Origin: Cohnella sp. WQ 127256
GTDB lineage: Bacteria > Bacillota > Bacilli > Paenibacillales > Paenibacillaceae
Direction: 5' to 3'
DNA: 64,000 nucleotides
Assembly: GCF_024519285.1 (NCBI RefSeq)
Contig: NZ_JAMZCY010000001.1
Span: 124,001-188,000, forward strand
The position numbers were made by a program, and so were the translations under genes. Below are positions 36,640 to 45,148 of the stretch, piece after piece. The notes below the pieces were generated by a model. It did not search any database, was not told the DNA's origin, and saw only the letters and a program-made list of their open reading frames with translations. The stretch's first letter is position 1. The number at the start of each line of letters is the position of its first letter.

Positions 36640-37791
36640 TTGCTAAACCGATTGAAGAAAATGGACTGGATGATGCTCGTCATTCTCCTATTGTTTATGG
36701 GGATAAGCACCCTTCTAGTAAAAAGTGCGACGATTAATAATCCATTACCTGCTTATCAGAATATGGATAAGCAGACAATTATCTATTATGCGGTTGGGTT
36801 TGTCGTAATCCTCTTTATGACGTTAGTGGATTACCGGCTAATCCTGAAGACTTGGTACATTTGGTATGGAATCGGCATTATTATGCTTGTACTCATCTTT
36901 GTATTAGTTGAGAAGAAGAATGGTGCCCAGAGCTGGTTTGAGTTGGGTTCATTTTCATTTCAACCCGCGGAAGTCATGAAGCTTTTTCTCATCATTGCGG
37001 TTGCCGCAATAATGGGAAGACGACAAGGGGATTCGCTCCGGATGCGTACGGACGTCATGGCCGTGGCGGCTGTTTCTTTTGTGCCGTTCGTGCTTGTTAT
37101 GATGCAGCCGGATTTAGGGAACGCGATGATCTACATTTTCATCGTGCTTGGAATGCTATGGATCGGCAACGTTCGCTATTCATATGTGACGATTGGTTTG
37201 ACTGTTGTCGTGGGCGGTCTCTTGCTGTTCGTTACTCTATTCAACACCTACAATACAGAGATTCAAACCTATTTAGGGAAACATGAGTTAGGACATTGGT
37301 ACGAGCGGATCAATACGTACATTCATCCGAGTGAAGCTTCCGATGATGCAGTTCGTCAGTCGAAGTATGCCCAGATAGCCATAGGCTCGGGTGGTCTCGC
37401 TGGGGATGGCTATTTACAAGGGGAGTCCAAGAAACGTAACTTTATCCCTTACACCTATTCCGATTCTATCTTCGTTGTTGTTGGTGAGGAATTCGGGTTT
37501 CAGGGAGCGGCTGTCTTACTCTTACTGTATTTCCTCTTTATCTACAGAATGATCTTGATCGCTTATCAATGTTACGATCTTCGAGGGTCATTTATCATCA
37601 TTGGGATCGCAACGATGATGGTGTTTCAGATCTTTCAGAACGTCGGAATGATGATTGGGATCATGCCCATTACGGGAATCACACTTCCTTTTATCAGCTA
37701 TGGAGGAACTTCCCTGCTGCTCAATATGATATCGATTGGTTTCATTTTCAGTATTCGGGCACATCAAGAGAAGTACACGATGGAGAGCTAG
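36640..37791 (+). CDS. rodA: SEDS-family peptidoglycan glycosyltransferase (RodA type)
   Basis: A 383-residue polytopic protein with about ten membrane helices, of the SEDS family (RodA/FtsW/SpoVE), which polymerises lipid II. The family signatures are PDLGNAMIYIFI near 151, a large loop around 195-255 and the C-terminal GITLPFISYGGTSLL near 345. RodA is favoured over FtsW by the short N-terminus (MLNRLKKMDW) and the neighbourhood of mreBCD. The TTG 36640 start has GGAG very close upstream; ATG 36661 would cut into the conserved start. No partner PBP gene is in the window. B. subtilis has spoIVFA at this place, so the insertion is a lineage feature. Confidence 0.9.
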   Translation: MLNRLKKMDWMMLVILLLFMGISTLLVKSATINNPLPAYQNMDKQTIIYYAVGFVVILFMTLVDYRLILKTWYIWYGIGIIMLVLIFVLVEKKNGAQSWFELGSFSFQPAEVMKLFLIIAVAAIMGRRQGDSLRMRTDVMAVAAVSFVPFVLVMMQPDLGNAMIYIFIVLGMLWIGNVRYSYVTIGLTVVVGGLLLFVTLFNTYNTEIQTYLGKHELGHWYERINTYIHPSEASDDAVRQSKYAQIAIGSGGLAGDGYLQGESKKRNFIPYTYSDSIFVVVGEEFGFQGAAVLLLLYFLFIYRMILIAYQCYDLRGSFIIIGIATMMVFQIFQNVGMMIGIMPITGITLPFISYGGTSLLLNMISIGFIFSIRAHQEKYTMES

Positions 37792-37837
37792 TCATGATTC
37801 GACATTCATTGGATGAAGAATAAATTTATGGTAGTCA

Positions 37838-37880
37838 AGCAGCGGAACGGGGTGCATTCCTGATACGCTGTTTTTTTTGT
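37838..37880 (+). terminator. Rho-independent terminator after the mre-min-rodA block
   Basis: Stem CAGCG/CGCTG with inner GGA/TCC pairing and a bulge, followed by T8-G-T5. The 185 bases after it, up to 38067, hold no gene. They are C-rich, and CATAAAGT at 38029-38036 is a possible sigma-E -10 without a good -35. Confidence 0.83.
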
Positions 37881-38067
37881 TTTTGTTTCAATTTTGAGAC
37901 TAACCTCACCCCCGTGCATGCAGTTAGATGCCATCGAACTCCAGCCACAACACCGCAAGCTCCCTGCTAACCTAATAAGTGCATCTCCTCTCCCAGTAGC
38001 TACGAAGGTCTAATCGCCGCTTGTCCGCCATAAAGTAATAATAGAATGGGGACAAGGGGGGATTTCG

Positions 38068-39306
38068 ATGCAAATACGGGATAATGTTCGGGAACGAAGA
38101 CGGGAGCGGATTGAGCAGCTTATCGGATTGCATGAAATAGAGAGAGCGAAAATTTCGGACAATTCCTTAAAGGATTCTAGTAAGTCGAATAGCGCTGCTG
38201 AGGAGAATGTATGGGCGGATTCTGCCAGCACTATACCTACAATTAATGCGTCGTCAAATTCGACTCCTAGTAGATCACCAGCTCCCCACTATGACTCAAA
38301 TATGCAATCAGCAACTCGCTATGACTTAAATACGCCACTAGCACCTCGATCAGACTCAAATATGCAATCAGTACCTCGATCAGACTCAAATACGCCATCA
38401 TCATCTCGTTCCAACTTAATTGCTCCACCAGCACCCCGCTCTGACTCAGAAATACGACCATCACTTAGTTCCCAATCAAATATGCCACCACCCCCTGACG
38501 CGTATCCAGCCATCACTTCTACCGACATAACGAGTAATCCTAACCCAGACCCCGAGCAATGGTGGAAAGAACGAGAAAAACAATTGAAAACAGGACAAGC
38601 ACCGGGGTGGCAAGGACTTAAAGGTATCCCAGGTATCCCGCCTTCTTCTGGCTCTAGAGTAGATAACCCTCCAGGAGGCTTTAATCTTAAAAAGCTAATC
38701 CGTGGTTTTACGTTACGTCTTGTCGTTGCTTCACTGGCTTTTATCGGGATTTGGGGTTGGTTTAAGCTTGAAATGCCAGGTAGCATAGAGGGGCGTAATT
38801 GGATGGTATCCTCAGTAACTCAAGATATGAACTTCCAAGCGGTTGAAGCATGGTACAGCGAAAATTTCGGGGGAGTCCCTTCTTTTTTATCCTTTTCCAA
38901 TAATGAACCGGACACGAAGGAAGTATCCGCGTTATTAAATCCGTCTGAAACCGCGATCCCGATCAAGGGGAAACTCGTGCAAACATTCGCTCAGAACGGC
39001 ACTGGCGTTAAAATAGCAGCTTCCGGCGGCAGCCAAGTTTATGCGATCTACACAGGGAGGGTGCAACAAGTTACACAAGATCCAGATGGCGGTGTGACGA
39101 TTATTTTGCAGCATGAAAATCAAATCCAAACCATCTATGGAAGCTTGGACATAGCTAAGGTAAAAGCAAACGATTGGGTACAAACGGGACAACAACTCGG
39201 ACAGGTCAGTAACTCTGGGGACGGGAATAGCCAAGGAGTTTTATATTTTGCTGTCCAACAAAATGGGGAGATGTTAAATCCTGCGGAAGTGATTACCCTT
39301 GATTAA
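38068..39306 (+). CDS. spoIVFA: SpoIVFA-like M23-fold protein
   Basis: A 412-residue protein in the place of SpoIVFA, which holds SpoIVFB and BofA in the outer forespore membrane and controls pro-sigma-K processing. An N-terminal basic region is followed by a low-complexity stretch with seven 10-residue repeats (about 72-141), one membrane helix (about 215-233), and a C-terminal M23/LytM-fold domain (about 290-412). The domain lacks the zinc ligands: the first histidine-aspartate site is FAQNGTGVKI, and YGSL stands where active enzymes have YAHL. It is therefore non-catalytic, as in SpoIVFA. B. subtilis SpoIVFA is only about 264 residues; the repeat linker makes up the difference. Its end overlaps spoIVFB. 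Confidence 0.9.
   Translation: MQIRDNVRERRRERIEQLIGLHEIERAKISDNSLKDSSKSNSAAEENVWADSASTIPTINASSNSTPSRSPAPHYDSNMQSATRYDLNTPLAPRSDSNMQSVPRSDSNTPSSSRSNLIAPPAPRSDSEIRPSLSSQSNMPPPPDAYPAITSTDITSNPNPDPEQWWKEREKQLKTGQAPGWQGLKGIPGIPPSSGSRVDNPPGGFNLKKLIRGFTLRLVVASLAFIGIWGWFKLEMPGSIEGRNWMVSSVTQDMNFQAVEAWYSENFGGVPSFLSFSNNEPDTKEVSALLNPSETAIPIKGKLVQTFAQNGTGVKIAASGGSQVYAIYTGRVQQVTQDPDGGVTIILQHENQIQTIYGSLDIAKVKANDWVQTGQQLGQVSNSGDGNSQGVLYFAVQQNGEMLNPAEVITLD
38281..38490 (+). repeat. Seven degenerate 30-bp tandem repeats inside spoIVFA
   Basis: Period 30 bases, 10 residues, with consensus close to APRSDSNMQS. Copies 1, 3 and 4 are the most alike in DNA (TCAGACTCAAATA in two of them); the outer copies are more diverged. 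The reading frame is kept throughout. The repeat lies in the linker before the membrane helix. Confidence 0.88.
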
Positions 39307-40174
39307 ATGGCATGGAATCGCATTGCGTCTACATCCTTTGTTCGTGCTCGTTATGATTGCCTCGATTGCAACAGGTAGGTTTACCGAGATTGCAACATTG
39401 TTTGTTATTGTCTTGTGGCACGAGCTTGGGCATCTATTAGCGGCGTTACACTTCGGCTGGACGGTAAAGGAAATAAAGCTGCTCCCTTTTGGGGGAGTTG
39501 TTGAGGTTGAGGAAGCGGGAACATTGCCTGCTAAGGAAGAAGTGTGGGTAGCGATGGCGGGTCCAGCTCAGAATGCCCTACTGGCTGGAATTGCGTTACT
39601 ATTAGGTCATCTTGGTTGGGTTGATCATGTATGGGTGGACAGTTTTGTGCGTGCCAACGTGCTGATCGGCCTCTTCAATTTATTGCCCATTCTGCCGCTA
39701 GATGGAGGTCGTATTCTTCAGGCTTGGATCAGCCTTCAAGCTCCTTATCACCGAACATTGATGTGGAGTGCAAAAATAAGCTTAGCTTTCAGCGCGCTAA
39801 TCATCCTTGCATCAATATATCCACTCTGGAATGGTGGTCTTCTGCAACTTAATCTCCTCACAGTAGGTCTATTCTTATGTGCTTCCAATTGGACTTATTT
39901 TCGTAACGTCCCTTTTGTTTTCTTGCGATTTCTTGTTCATCGGAGTGAAAGAGCGGAGAAGCACATAGATCGGGGCAAGCTATCTCAGCCGATCGTCATT
40001 GCGGAAAACCGACCACTAGCTCAAATTCTTAAGCTATTTATGAAAGAGCAGTATCATTTGGTCTATGTGATGAAACGAGGAAAAATCGCAAACGTTGTCC
40101 CGGAAAAGACGATAATCGACGGATTTCTCGGTCGTTTGCCATCAGAGAATGCGGATTTGAAGTTTTTCATGTAA
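39299..40174 (+). CDS. spoIVFB: SpoIVFB-like site-2 protease
   Basis: An intramembrane zinc metalloprotease of the M50 family, which in B. subtilis cuts pro-sigma-K in the mother cell. The 291-residue product has the zinc motif HELGH (41-45), the third ligand Asp135 in LLPILPLDGGR, and about six membrane segments. The C-terminal 80 residues form a CBS-like region (QPIVIAENRPLAQILKLFMKEQYHLVYVM), as in SpoIVFB, which senses ATP. The TTG start lies in the last codons of spoIVFA (8-base overlap), which should couple production of the two partners. bofC, encoding another part of this checkpoint, is at 50822. Confidence 0.95.
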   Translation: MIKWHGIALRLHPLFVLVMIASIATGRFTEIATLFVIVLWHELGHLLAALHFGWTVKEIKLLPFGGVVEVEEAGTLPAKEEVWVAMAGPAQNALLAGIALLLGHLGWVDHVWVDSFVRANVLIGLFNLLPILPLDGGRILQAWISLQAPYHRTLMWSAKISLAFSALIILASIYPLWNGGLLQLNLLTVGLFLCASNWTYFRNVPFVFLRFLVHRSERAEKHIDRGKLSQPIVIAENRPLAQILKLFMKEQYHLVYVMKRGKIANVVPEKTIIDGFLGRLPSENADLKFFM

Positions 40175-40208
40175 AATGGAGAAAATAGCAGAGTCGCGGG
40201 AGGTTTGC

Positions 40209-41444
40209 ATGAAGCAGCTGTTTATCCATTGTTCGCAAAATGTTACCCAATCGGCACTGTTGGAAGACGGAAAGCTAACGGAGTTCAGTGTGGAACGGAT
40301 GGAAGGAACATCGCTAATCGGCAACCTCTACAAGGGACGTGTCGTGAATGTCCTTCCAGGGATGCAAGCCGCCTTTGTCGATATCGGATTATCTAAGAAT
40401 GCCTTTCTTTACGTAGATGATGCGCTACACCCTCACTTAGACAAGCAACCTAAAGAAAAGCCGGCCATTTCTGAGCTGTTAAAGCCCGGGGATGAGCTGC
40501 TCGTTCAGATCATGAAAGAGCCACTAGGAAGCAAAGGGGCTCGAGTGACGACCCACTTTTCCATTCCGGGGAGATGGCTCGTATATATGCCTAATGCGGA
40601 TTACATCGGCATATCGAAGAAGATTGAATTAGAATCGGAGCGTAGCCGGCTGAAGAGCTTGGCGGATACAATGCGATCCGATGGAGAGGGTATTATTCTC
40701 CGTACGAATGCAGAGGGTGTTAGTCGCGAGTCGCTTGAAGGGGATCTTAATTCCTTACGTCGTGCTTGGCAGAACATTACCAGTCTAAGCGAGCGAGCAG
40801 ACGCTCCATCAGAGCTTCATCGAGATTCTGGGCTTGTCGAGCGAATGGTTCGAGACGTAATTACTCCCGATACTGAGCAATTGATTATCGACGATGAGGT
40901 TAGCTTTCAGGCAGCTAAAGCCTATTTACGGCAAACAGCTCCTGCTCTGGAGAGTAAAGTTCAGTTCTATCATGAATCGAAGTCCTTATTTGATAAGTTC
41001 GGGATCAAGGATCAGCTCGACAAAGCTTTTCAGCCTAAAATTTGGTTGCCTAGTGGTGGATATCTTGTCTGGGAGCAGACCGAGGCTTTGACAGTCATTG
41101 ATGTGAATACGGGGAAATACACCGGTTCTATCGACTTGGAAGAGACGGTATTCCAGACAAATAAGGAAGCCGCGGAAGAGGTTGCTCGGTTGCTTCGGTT
41201 GCGAGATGTTGGAGGAATCATCATTATTGATTTTATCGATATGGAAACCGAAGTGCATCGCCATCAAATCGCTCAGCAATTAGAGATACGAATCAAGCGA
41301 GATCGTACGAAATGTCAGGTGGTCGGATGGACTCGGCTAGGCTTGATGGAAATCACTCGTAAGAAAGCTCGCGAGAATGCAATGAATTTTTTCTACGAAA
41401 CCTGTGCTTCTTGCAAGGGAAGAGGCAAAATATATATCCGCTAA
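40209..41444 (+). CDS. rng: RNase E/G family endoribonuclease
   Basis: A 411-residue ribonuclease of the RNase G/E type that cuts single-stranded RNA. An S1-like domain lies at about 35-120 (NLYKGRVVNVLPGMQAAFVDIG), followed by the RNase H-like and DNase I-like regions. The catalytic aspartates appear in VIDVNTGK (near 292) and in IIIIDFIDM (near 339). A zinc-link-like CASCKGRG follows near 399. It stops about 80 residues before the usual end of E. coli RNase G, so the small C-terminal domain is missing, as in other short Firmicute forms. GGGAGG selects ATG 40209 over the open frame at 40176. B. subtilis lacks this family and uses RNase Y and RNase J. Confidence 0.93.
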   Translation: MKQLFIHCSQNVTQSALLEDGKLTEFSVERMEGTSLIGNLYKGRVVNVLPGMQAAFVDIGLSKNAFLYVDDALHPHLDKQPKEKPAISELLKPGDELLVQIMKEPLGSKGARVTTHFSIPGRWLVYMPNADYIGISKKIELESERSRLKSLADTMRSDGEGIILRTNAEGVSRESLEGDLNSLRRAWQNITSLSERADAPSELHRDSGLVERMVRDVITPDTEQLIIDDEVSFQAAKAYLRQTAPALESKVQFYHESKSLFDKFGIKDQLDKAFQPKIWLPSGGYLVWEQTEALTVIDVNTGKYTGSIDLEETVFQTNKEAAEEVARLLRLRDVGGIIIIDFIDMETEVHRHQIAQQLEIRIKRDRTKCQVVGWTRLGLMEITRKKARENAMNFFYETCASCKGRGKIYIR

Positions 41445-41466
41445 ACAAATGTCCTTTAATTAAATA

Positions 41467-41495
41467 TTGATAATAATATCTTGATATGATATAAT
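41467..41495 (+). promoter_or_regulatory. Sigma-A promoter of the rplU operon
   Basis: TTGATA (41467-41472), a 17-base spacer, then a perfect TATAAT (41490-41495) preceded by TGa. This is the best consensus promoter in the window. Confidence 0.82.
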
Positions 41496-41501
41496 CCCAT
41501 A

Positions 41502-41634
41502 GTGCGTGCAATCTGAAGATTTGCAGGCTACAACCGCACTCCACCGGGTTGACAAGTTCGGCACTGCATTGCTCATTAGAGTAAGTAGTCCGACACCCTC
41601 CGAGGCGAGTCTTAGACATGAGGAGGTGCACCAG
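41502..41634 (+). promoter_or_regulatory. Ribosomal protein L21 leader
   Basis: A leader of about 130 bases between the promoter and the rplU Shine-Dalgarno. AGTGCG (41502-41507 region) pairs with CGCACT (41535-41540), and further GC-rich segments follow. Firmicutes carry a known structured L21 leader at exactly this place, thought to give autogenous control by a product of the operon. I assign it by position and the visible pairing; I did not match the full covariance model. Confidence 0.6.
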
Positions 41635-41946
41635 ATGTACGCGATTATTGAAACAGGCGGTAAACAGTACAAAGTACAAGCAGGCGATGTTATTTTCATC
41701 GAGAAGCTTTCCGCTAACGTAGGCGAAAGCATCACGTTTGACCGCGTGTTAGCTGTATCCAGCAAAGACGGCTTGACTACAGGATCTCCACTTTTGACAG
41801 GAGCTTCGGTAACAGGCAAAGTCGAGCAACACGTAAAAGGCGAGAAAATTATCGTCTTCAAGTACAAAGCTAAGAAAAACTACAAGCGCAAGCAAGGCCA
41901 TCGTCAACCGTACACGAAAGTGACGATCGAGAACATTAAGGCGTAA
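41635..41946 (+). CDS. rplU: 50S ribosomal protein L21
   Basis: The 103-residue L21 protein, which binds 23S rRNA. It has the family start [18 protein letters not shown] and the end [20 protein letters not shown]. The frame runs back to 41506 through the leader, but AGGAGGTG at 41621-41628 selects ATG 41635. It begins the rplU-prp-rpmA operon. Confidence 0.98.
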   Translation: MYAIIETGGKQYKVQAGDVIFIEKLSANVGESITFDRVLAVSSKDGLTTGSPLLTGASVTGKVEQHVKGEKIIVFKYKAKKNYKRKQGHRQPYTKVTIENIKA

Positions 41947-41952
41947 GCTAAG

Positions 41953-42297
41953 ATGATTACGATAACGATCGTGCGCAACGTTGAGAAGGCTATTATACGT
42001 TTTAATGTATCGGGACATGCTTTTTACGACGATCCTGGCAAGGACATTGTCTGTGCCGGTGTATCGGCTGTAACCATAGGAGCAATTAACGCAATTGAGA
42101 AATTGACGGGCCTTGTGCCTCGTGCGACTTCGAAATCCGGTTTGCTCAAGGCGGAAATTCCGTACAGCACGGATCACCTGCGGAACGATCAGGTCCAGCT
42201 TTTGCTGGAGGGAATGATCGTTGCTCTCGAATCCATTGTGGAATCTTACGGCAAGCACGTGATTATAAATGAAACCTTTGTAGGAAAAGGAGGTTGA
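41953..42297 (+). CDS. prp: Ribosomal-processing cysteine protease Prp (YsxB)
   Basis: Prp removes the N-terminal extension of ribosomal protein L27, a step essential in Staphylococcus aureus. The 114-residue product has the catalytic His22 in SGHAFYD and Cys34 in [10 protein letters not shown]. It lies between rplU and rpmA, 6 and 4 bases from its neighbours. The L27 encoded next door has the extension that Prp cuts, which supports the assignment. Confidence 0.96.
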   Translation: MITITIVRNVEKAIIRFNVSGHAFYDDPGKDIVCAGVSAVTIGAINAIEKLTGLVPRATSKSGLLKAEIPYSTDHLRNDQVQLLLEGMIVALESIVESYGKHVIINETFVGKGG

Positions 42298-42301
42298 CAC
42301 C

Positions 42302-42613
42302 ATGTTGAAGTTAAATCTTCAGTTATTCGCCTCGAAAAAAGGGGTTGGATCGACGAGGAACGGACGGGATAGCCACTCTAAGCGTCTTGGCGCTAAGAGA
42401 GCTGACGGTCAAGTTGTAACAGCTGGTAGTATCTTGTACCGCCAACGCGGCACTAAGATCCATCCGGGAACAAACGTTGGCATCGGCAAAGACGATACAC
42501 TCTTTGCTTTAGTGCAAGGCGTTGTTAAATTCGAACGTTGGGGACGCGATCGCAAGAAAGTTAGCGTCTATTCTGTAGAGCAAGCTCCTGTAGCTGCTAC
42601 TCTAGAAGTTTAA
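42302..42613 (+). CDS. rpmA: 50S ribosomal protein L27 with cleavable N-terminal extension
   Basis: The 103-residue L27 precursor. The first residues [10 protein letters not shown] are the Firmicute extension, and the mature protein should begin at [13 protein letters not shown] after cleavage by Prp. The mature N-terminus reaches the peptidyl transferase centre, so cleavage is needed for function. It ends with a terminator. Confidence 0.98.
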   Translation: MLKLNLQLFASKKGVGSTRNGRDSHSKRLGAKRADGQVVTAGSILYRQRGTKIHPGTNVGIGKDDTLFALVQGVVKFERWGRDRKKVSVYSVEQAPVAATLEV

Positions 42614-42625
42614 TACGGCATCTAG

Positions 42626-42658
42626 AACCCTGGCCAATGCAAGTTGGTCAGGGTTTTT
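42626..42658 (+). terminator. Rho-independent terminator after rpmA
   Basis: A 12-bp stem from AACCCTGGCCAA to TTGGTCAGGGTT with loop TGCAAG, then TTTTT. Confidence 0.93.
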
Positions 42659-42665
42659 GTATGAG

Positions 42666-42707
42666 TTATACAGAATGTATCAGCTACACATTACACTTTC
42701 TGTATAA
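42666..42707. repeat. Perfect 10-bp inverted repeat overlapping a -10-like element
   Basis: TTATACAGAA (42666-42675) and TTCTGTATAA (42698-42707) separated by 22 bases. The right arm overlaps TATAAT at 42703-42708. It could be an operator over a promoter or an RNA hairpin. No good -35 is seen for this TATAAT. Confidence 0.55.
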
Positions 42708-42732
42708 TCTCCGCAAAGCTACCTCGACGTCG

Positions 42733-42753
42733 AAAGACGCCGTAGGCGTTTTT
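42733..42753 (+). terminator. Second terminator-like hairpin upstream of spo0B
   Basis: AAAGACGCC pairs with GGCGTTTTT (one G-U pair) around the 3-base loop GTA, with the T-run forming part of the stem and tail. It is about 80 bases after the rpmA terminator, so it may back up that terminator or end a short transcript from the TATAAT at 42703. Confidence 0.55.
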
Positions 42754-42799
42754 GCTTGATGAACGATATCGGCCTTTCATGGTTAAGCTGATCTCTCCA

Positions 42800-42808
42800 T
42801 GTTATACT
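42800..42808 (+). promoter_or_regulatory. Candidate extended -10 promoter of spo0B
   Basis: TGTTATACT: TATACT at 42803-42808 preceded by TGn, with no clear -35. It would give a leader of about 57 bases before the spo0B start. Confidence 0.4.
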
Positions 42809-42871
42809 ATAGACATGCAGACAGTGTTTCCGGGTATTGGAAGGAAAGGATTAACGAAACGGGGAAGTCAC

Positions 42872-43630
42872 ATGATGTTGAGGGGAATAACACTGTGGGG
42901 ACTTGCAGCTTTATTATCGCTTTCCCTACCTACTGCGGCTATTTTTATCTGGCATCATTCTTGGTGGTCGTTAATCACATTTGTCCTTTGGACATTCGCT
43001 GTCGGCTCTTTAATGGGACTGCTGGAAAGGCGTAAACACCGGGAGCATTGCGATCGACTACTTACACGTGCTCAATTATCGACCATACGGACTTTAAGCC
43101 ACCATCGGCACGATTGGATGAATGAGCTGCAAATTTTGTATGGATACTTAAGGCTTAACAAGCCCGATAAAGCAGTGGCTGTAGTGGATAGAATAAGAGA
43201 ACGGATGGAACAAGAAAGCAGGATATCGCAGATCGGAATACCTGAGCTAGCTGCATTCCTGTTGTCCTTTCGTACAGTATGCGATACATTGCGCTTGGAA
43301 GTGGAAATTCAGGACGGACTTTATTTAGACCGTCTCTCTTATGCAGCGGAGGACCTGTCAAAGACGATTATCGGGTTAGTGAATGTCATTCGTTTCCGAG
43401 CGGTGAGTCCACTGGACGGTGAAAATGTTCTGAGATTGTTATTTTCTTATCTAGAGAATACTTTTAAGATCGAAATGATCTATGAGGGTGAACTGGCTGC
43501 GGCGGAAGGCGTAATTGTGGAGTTAGAGAAGTGTTTGGAAGGTATAGGGCAATTAGATCAGGGAGAAGAGCAAGCAGAGAAATCGCCACAAGCGCGGACA
43601 ATGGTTATCCATTTCCCTCTGCCGGCATAA
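42872..43630 (+). CDS. spo0B: Spo0B-like sporulation phosphotransferase with membrane helices
   Basis: Spo0B passes phosphate from Spo0F to Spo0A in the sporulation phosphorelay. The 252-residue product has the conserved RHDWMNELQ helix with the phospho-accepting His80, followed by a degenerate histidine-kinase-like C-terminal domain without ATP-binding motifs. Unlike B. subtilis Spo0B (192 residues, soluble), it begins with two hydrophobic helices at about 5-27 and 31-50, so it is probably membrane bound. GGGGAAG selects ATG 42872; the frame is open from 42752. The place before obgE matches B. subtilis. Confidence 0.88.
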   Translation: MMLRGITLWGLAALLSLSLPTAAIFIWHHSWWSLITFVLWTFAVGSLMGLLERRKHREHCDRLLTRAQLSTIRTLSHHRHDWMNELQILYGYLRLNKPDKAVAVVDRIRERMEQESRISQIGIPELAAFLLSFRTVCDTLRLEVEIQDGLYLDRLSYAAEDLSKTIIGLVNVIRFRAVSPLDGENVLRLLFSYLENTFKIEMIYEGELAAAEGVIVELEKCLEGIGQLDQGEEQAEKSPQARTMVIHFPLPA

Positions 43631-43644
43631 CGGAGTGATTTAAC

Positions 43645-44982
43645 ATGTTTGTTGACAAAGCGAAGATTTTTGTTAAAGGCGGAGATGGCGGAGACGGTCT
43701 CGTTTCTTTCCGCAGAGAATTGTATGTGCCCGAAGGTGGACCAGCGGGCGGAGACGGCGGCAACGGCGGTCACGTTATTTTTAAGGTTGATGAAGGCTTG
43801 CGGACGCTAATGGATTTCCGTTATCAGAAGCATTTCAAAGCAACCAAGGGTGAAAAAGGTCGTAACAAATCGCAGCATGGCGCTAACGCGGACCATATGA
43901 TCGTTCGTGTGCCCCCCGGAACAATTGTCGTTGATGATGATACAGGGGAAAAAATCGCAGATTTGACTCGTCATGGTCAACAGGTCATTATCGCTAAAGG
44001 CGGCCGTGGTGGGAGAGGGAATATCCGCTTTAAGAGCGCGGTAAATACAGCTCCAGCAATTGCGGAGAACGGCGAAGAAGGCAAGGCGCGCTGGGTAACT
44101 CTGGAGCTTAAAGTGATGGCTGATGTTGGACTGGTTGGATTCCCTAGCGTAGGTAAATCAACTTTATTGTCAGTTGTTTCCGGAGCTCGGCCTAAAATCG
44201 GAGCGTATCACTTTACGACGATTACACCCAACTTAGGTGTAGTAGACTTGGGTGACGAACGTGGCTTTGTCATGGCTGATTTACCAGGATTGATCGAAGG
44301 CGCACATACAGGAGTCGGTCTTGGACATGAATTTCTAAGACATGTTGAGCGTACAAGAATCATCGTTCATGTCGTAGATATGTCGGGTATGGAAGAGCGC
44401 GATCCCTTCGAGGATTGGGTTAAAATCAATGACGAGCTAAAGCTTTATAATATTAAGCTTGCTGATCGTCCACAAATTGTCGCAGCCAATAAGATGGATA
44501 TGCCTGCTTCGGAGGAAAATCTGGCTGAGTTTCGTAAGAAAGTTGGCGAAATTAATCCAGACATCGTGATCATGCCGATCTCATCACTTACGAAGCAAGG
44601 TATAAATGAATTGCTTCATCGTGTTGCCGATCTGCTTGAATCCTTGCCGGAACCTTCGGAAATCGAAGAGCTCGAGAAGCAGGCTAAAGCAGAGGAAGGC
44701 ATCGTTTATCGCTACCAATCCTCTGGCGATCTTGATTTCAAGATTACAAGAGACAACGAGGTTTACGTTATTGAGAGCGAAGCGATCGAAAGATTGATGA
44801 GACGGACGCAATTTAATTCCTATGAAGCGATTATGCGTTTCGGTCGGATATTGCGTGGCGCCGGTATTGATGCAGAGTTACGTAAGCGTGGGGCCAAAGA
44901 CGGCAACTTGATTCGAATTGGTAAATTCGAATTTGAGTTTTTCGAAGGCGGATCCGATGAATACGTGTACGACAAAGAGTAG
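43645..44982 (+). CDS. obgE: GTPase Obg
   Basis: Obg is an essential GTPase associated with the 50S subunit and with stress and sporulation signalling. The 445-residue product has the glycine-rich Obg fold ([15 protein letters not shown] to about 158), a G domain with GFPSVGKS near 165, DLPGLIEGA near 212 and NKMD near 284, and a C-terminal OCT domain (about 345-425). All three domains of the Bacillus type are intact. It starts 14 bases after spo0B, so the two are co-transcribed as in B. subtilis, and it is followed by a terminator. Confidence 0.97.
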   Translation: MFVDKAKIFVKGGDGGDGLVSFRRELYVPEGGPAGGDGGNGGHVIFKVDEGLRTLMDFRYQKHFKATKGEKGRNKSQHGANADHMIVRVPPGTIVVDDDTGEKIADLTRHGQQVIIAKGGRGGRGNIRFKSAVNTAPAIAENGEEGKARWVTLELKVMADVGLVGFPSVGKSTLLSVVSGARPKIGAYHFTTITPNLGVVDLGDERGFVMADLPGLIEGAHTGVGLGHEFLRHVERTRIIVHVVDMSGMEERDPFEDWVKINDELKLYNIKLADRPQIVAANKMDMPASEENLAEFRKKVGEINPDIVIMPISSLTKQGINELLHRVADLLESLPEPSEIEELEKQAKAEEGIVYRYQSSGDLDFKITRDNEVYVIESEAIERLMRRTQFNSYEAIMRFGRILRGAGIDAELRKRGAKDGNLIRIGKFEFEFFEGGSDEYVYDKE

Positions 44983-44998
44983 ATATTCAACTACCATG

Positions 44999-45029
44999 AC
45001 CAGTCTTCTCTTAGGGGGCTGGTTTTTTT
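44999..45029 (+). terminator. Rho-independent terminator after obgE
   Basis: Stem ACCAGTC/GGCTGGT with a loop of about 10 bases, followed by TTTTTTTG. Confidence 0.85.
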
Positions 45030-45076
45030 GTTGGAATTTGATACGTTGAAGCTTTCATTGAAGTGTACATTGCCTA

Positions 45077-45105
45077 TTGCCGCCTGATCGTCAATTCGAT
45101 ATAAT
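45077..45105 (+). promoter_or_regulatory. Sigma-A promoter of pheB
   Basis: TTGCCG (45077-45082), a 17-base spacer, then a perfect TATAAT (45100-45105). Confidence 0.65.
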
Positions 45106-45148
45106 GTCCACTATACACAAACATTCGTCTTTCCTGGGAGGACGCATT

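Noticed and set aside
38319..38786. 155-residue minus-strand frame opposite spoIVFA
   Set aside because: It is the mirror of the 30-bp repeats and codon bias of the real gene, with repetitive translation and no ribosome-binding site.
38068..39306. Active LytM/M23 endopeptidase
   Set aside because: The zinc-binding His and Asp and the HxH motif are replaced (YGSL for YAHL), so the domain is structural, as in SpoIVFA.
41506..41634. 43-residue extension of L21
   Set aside because: The extension covers the rplU leader; AGGAGGTG and the conserved L21 start put the gene at 41635.
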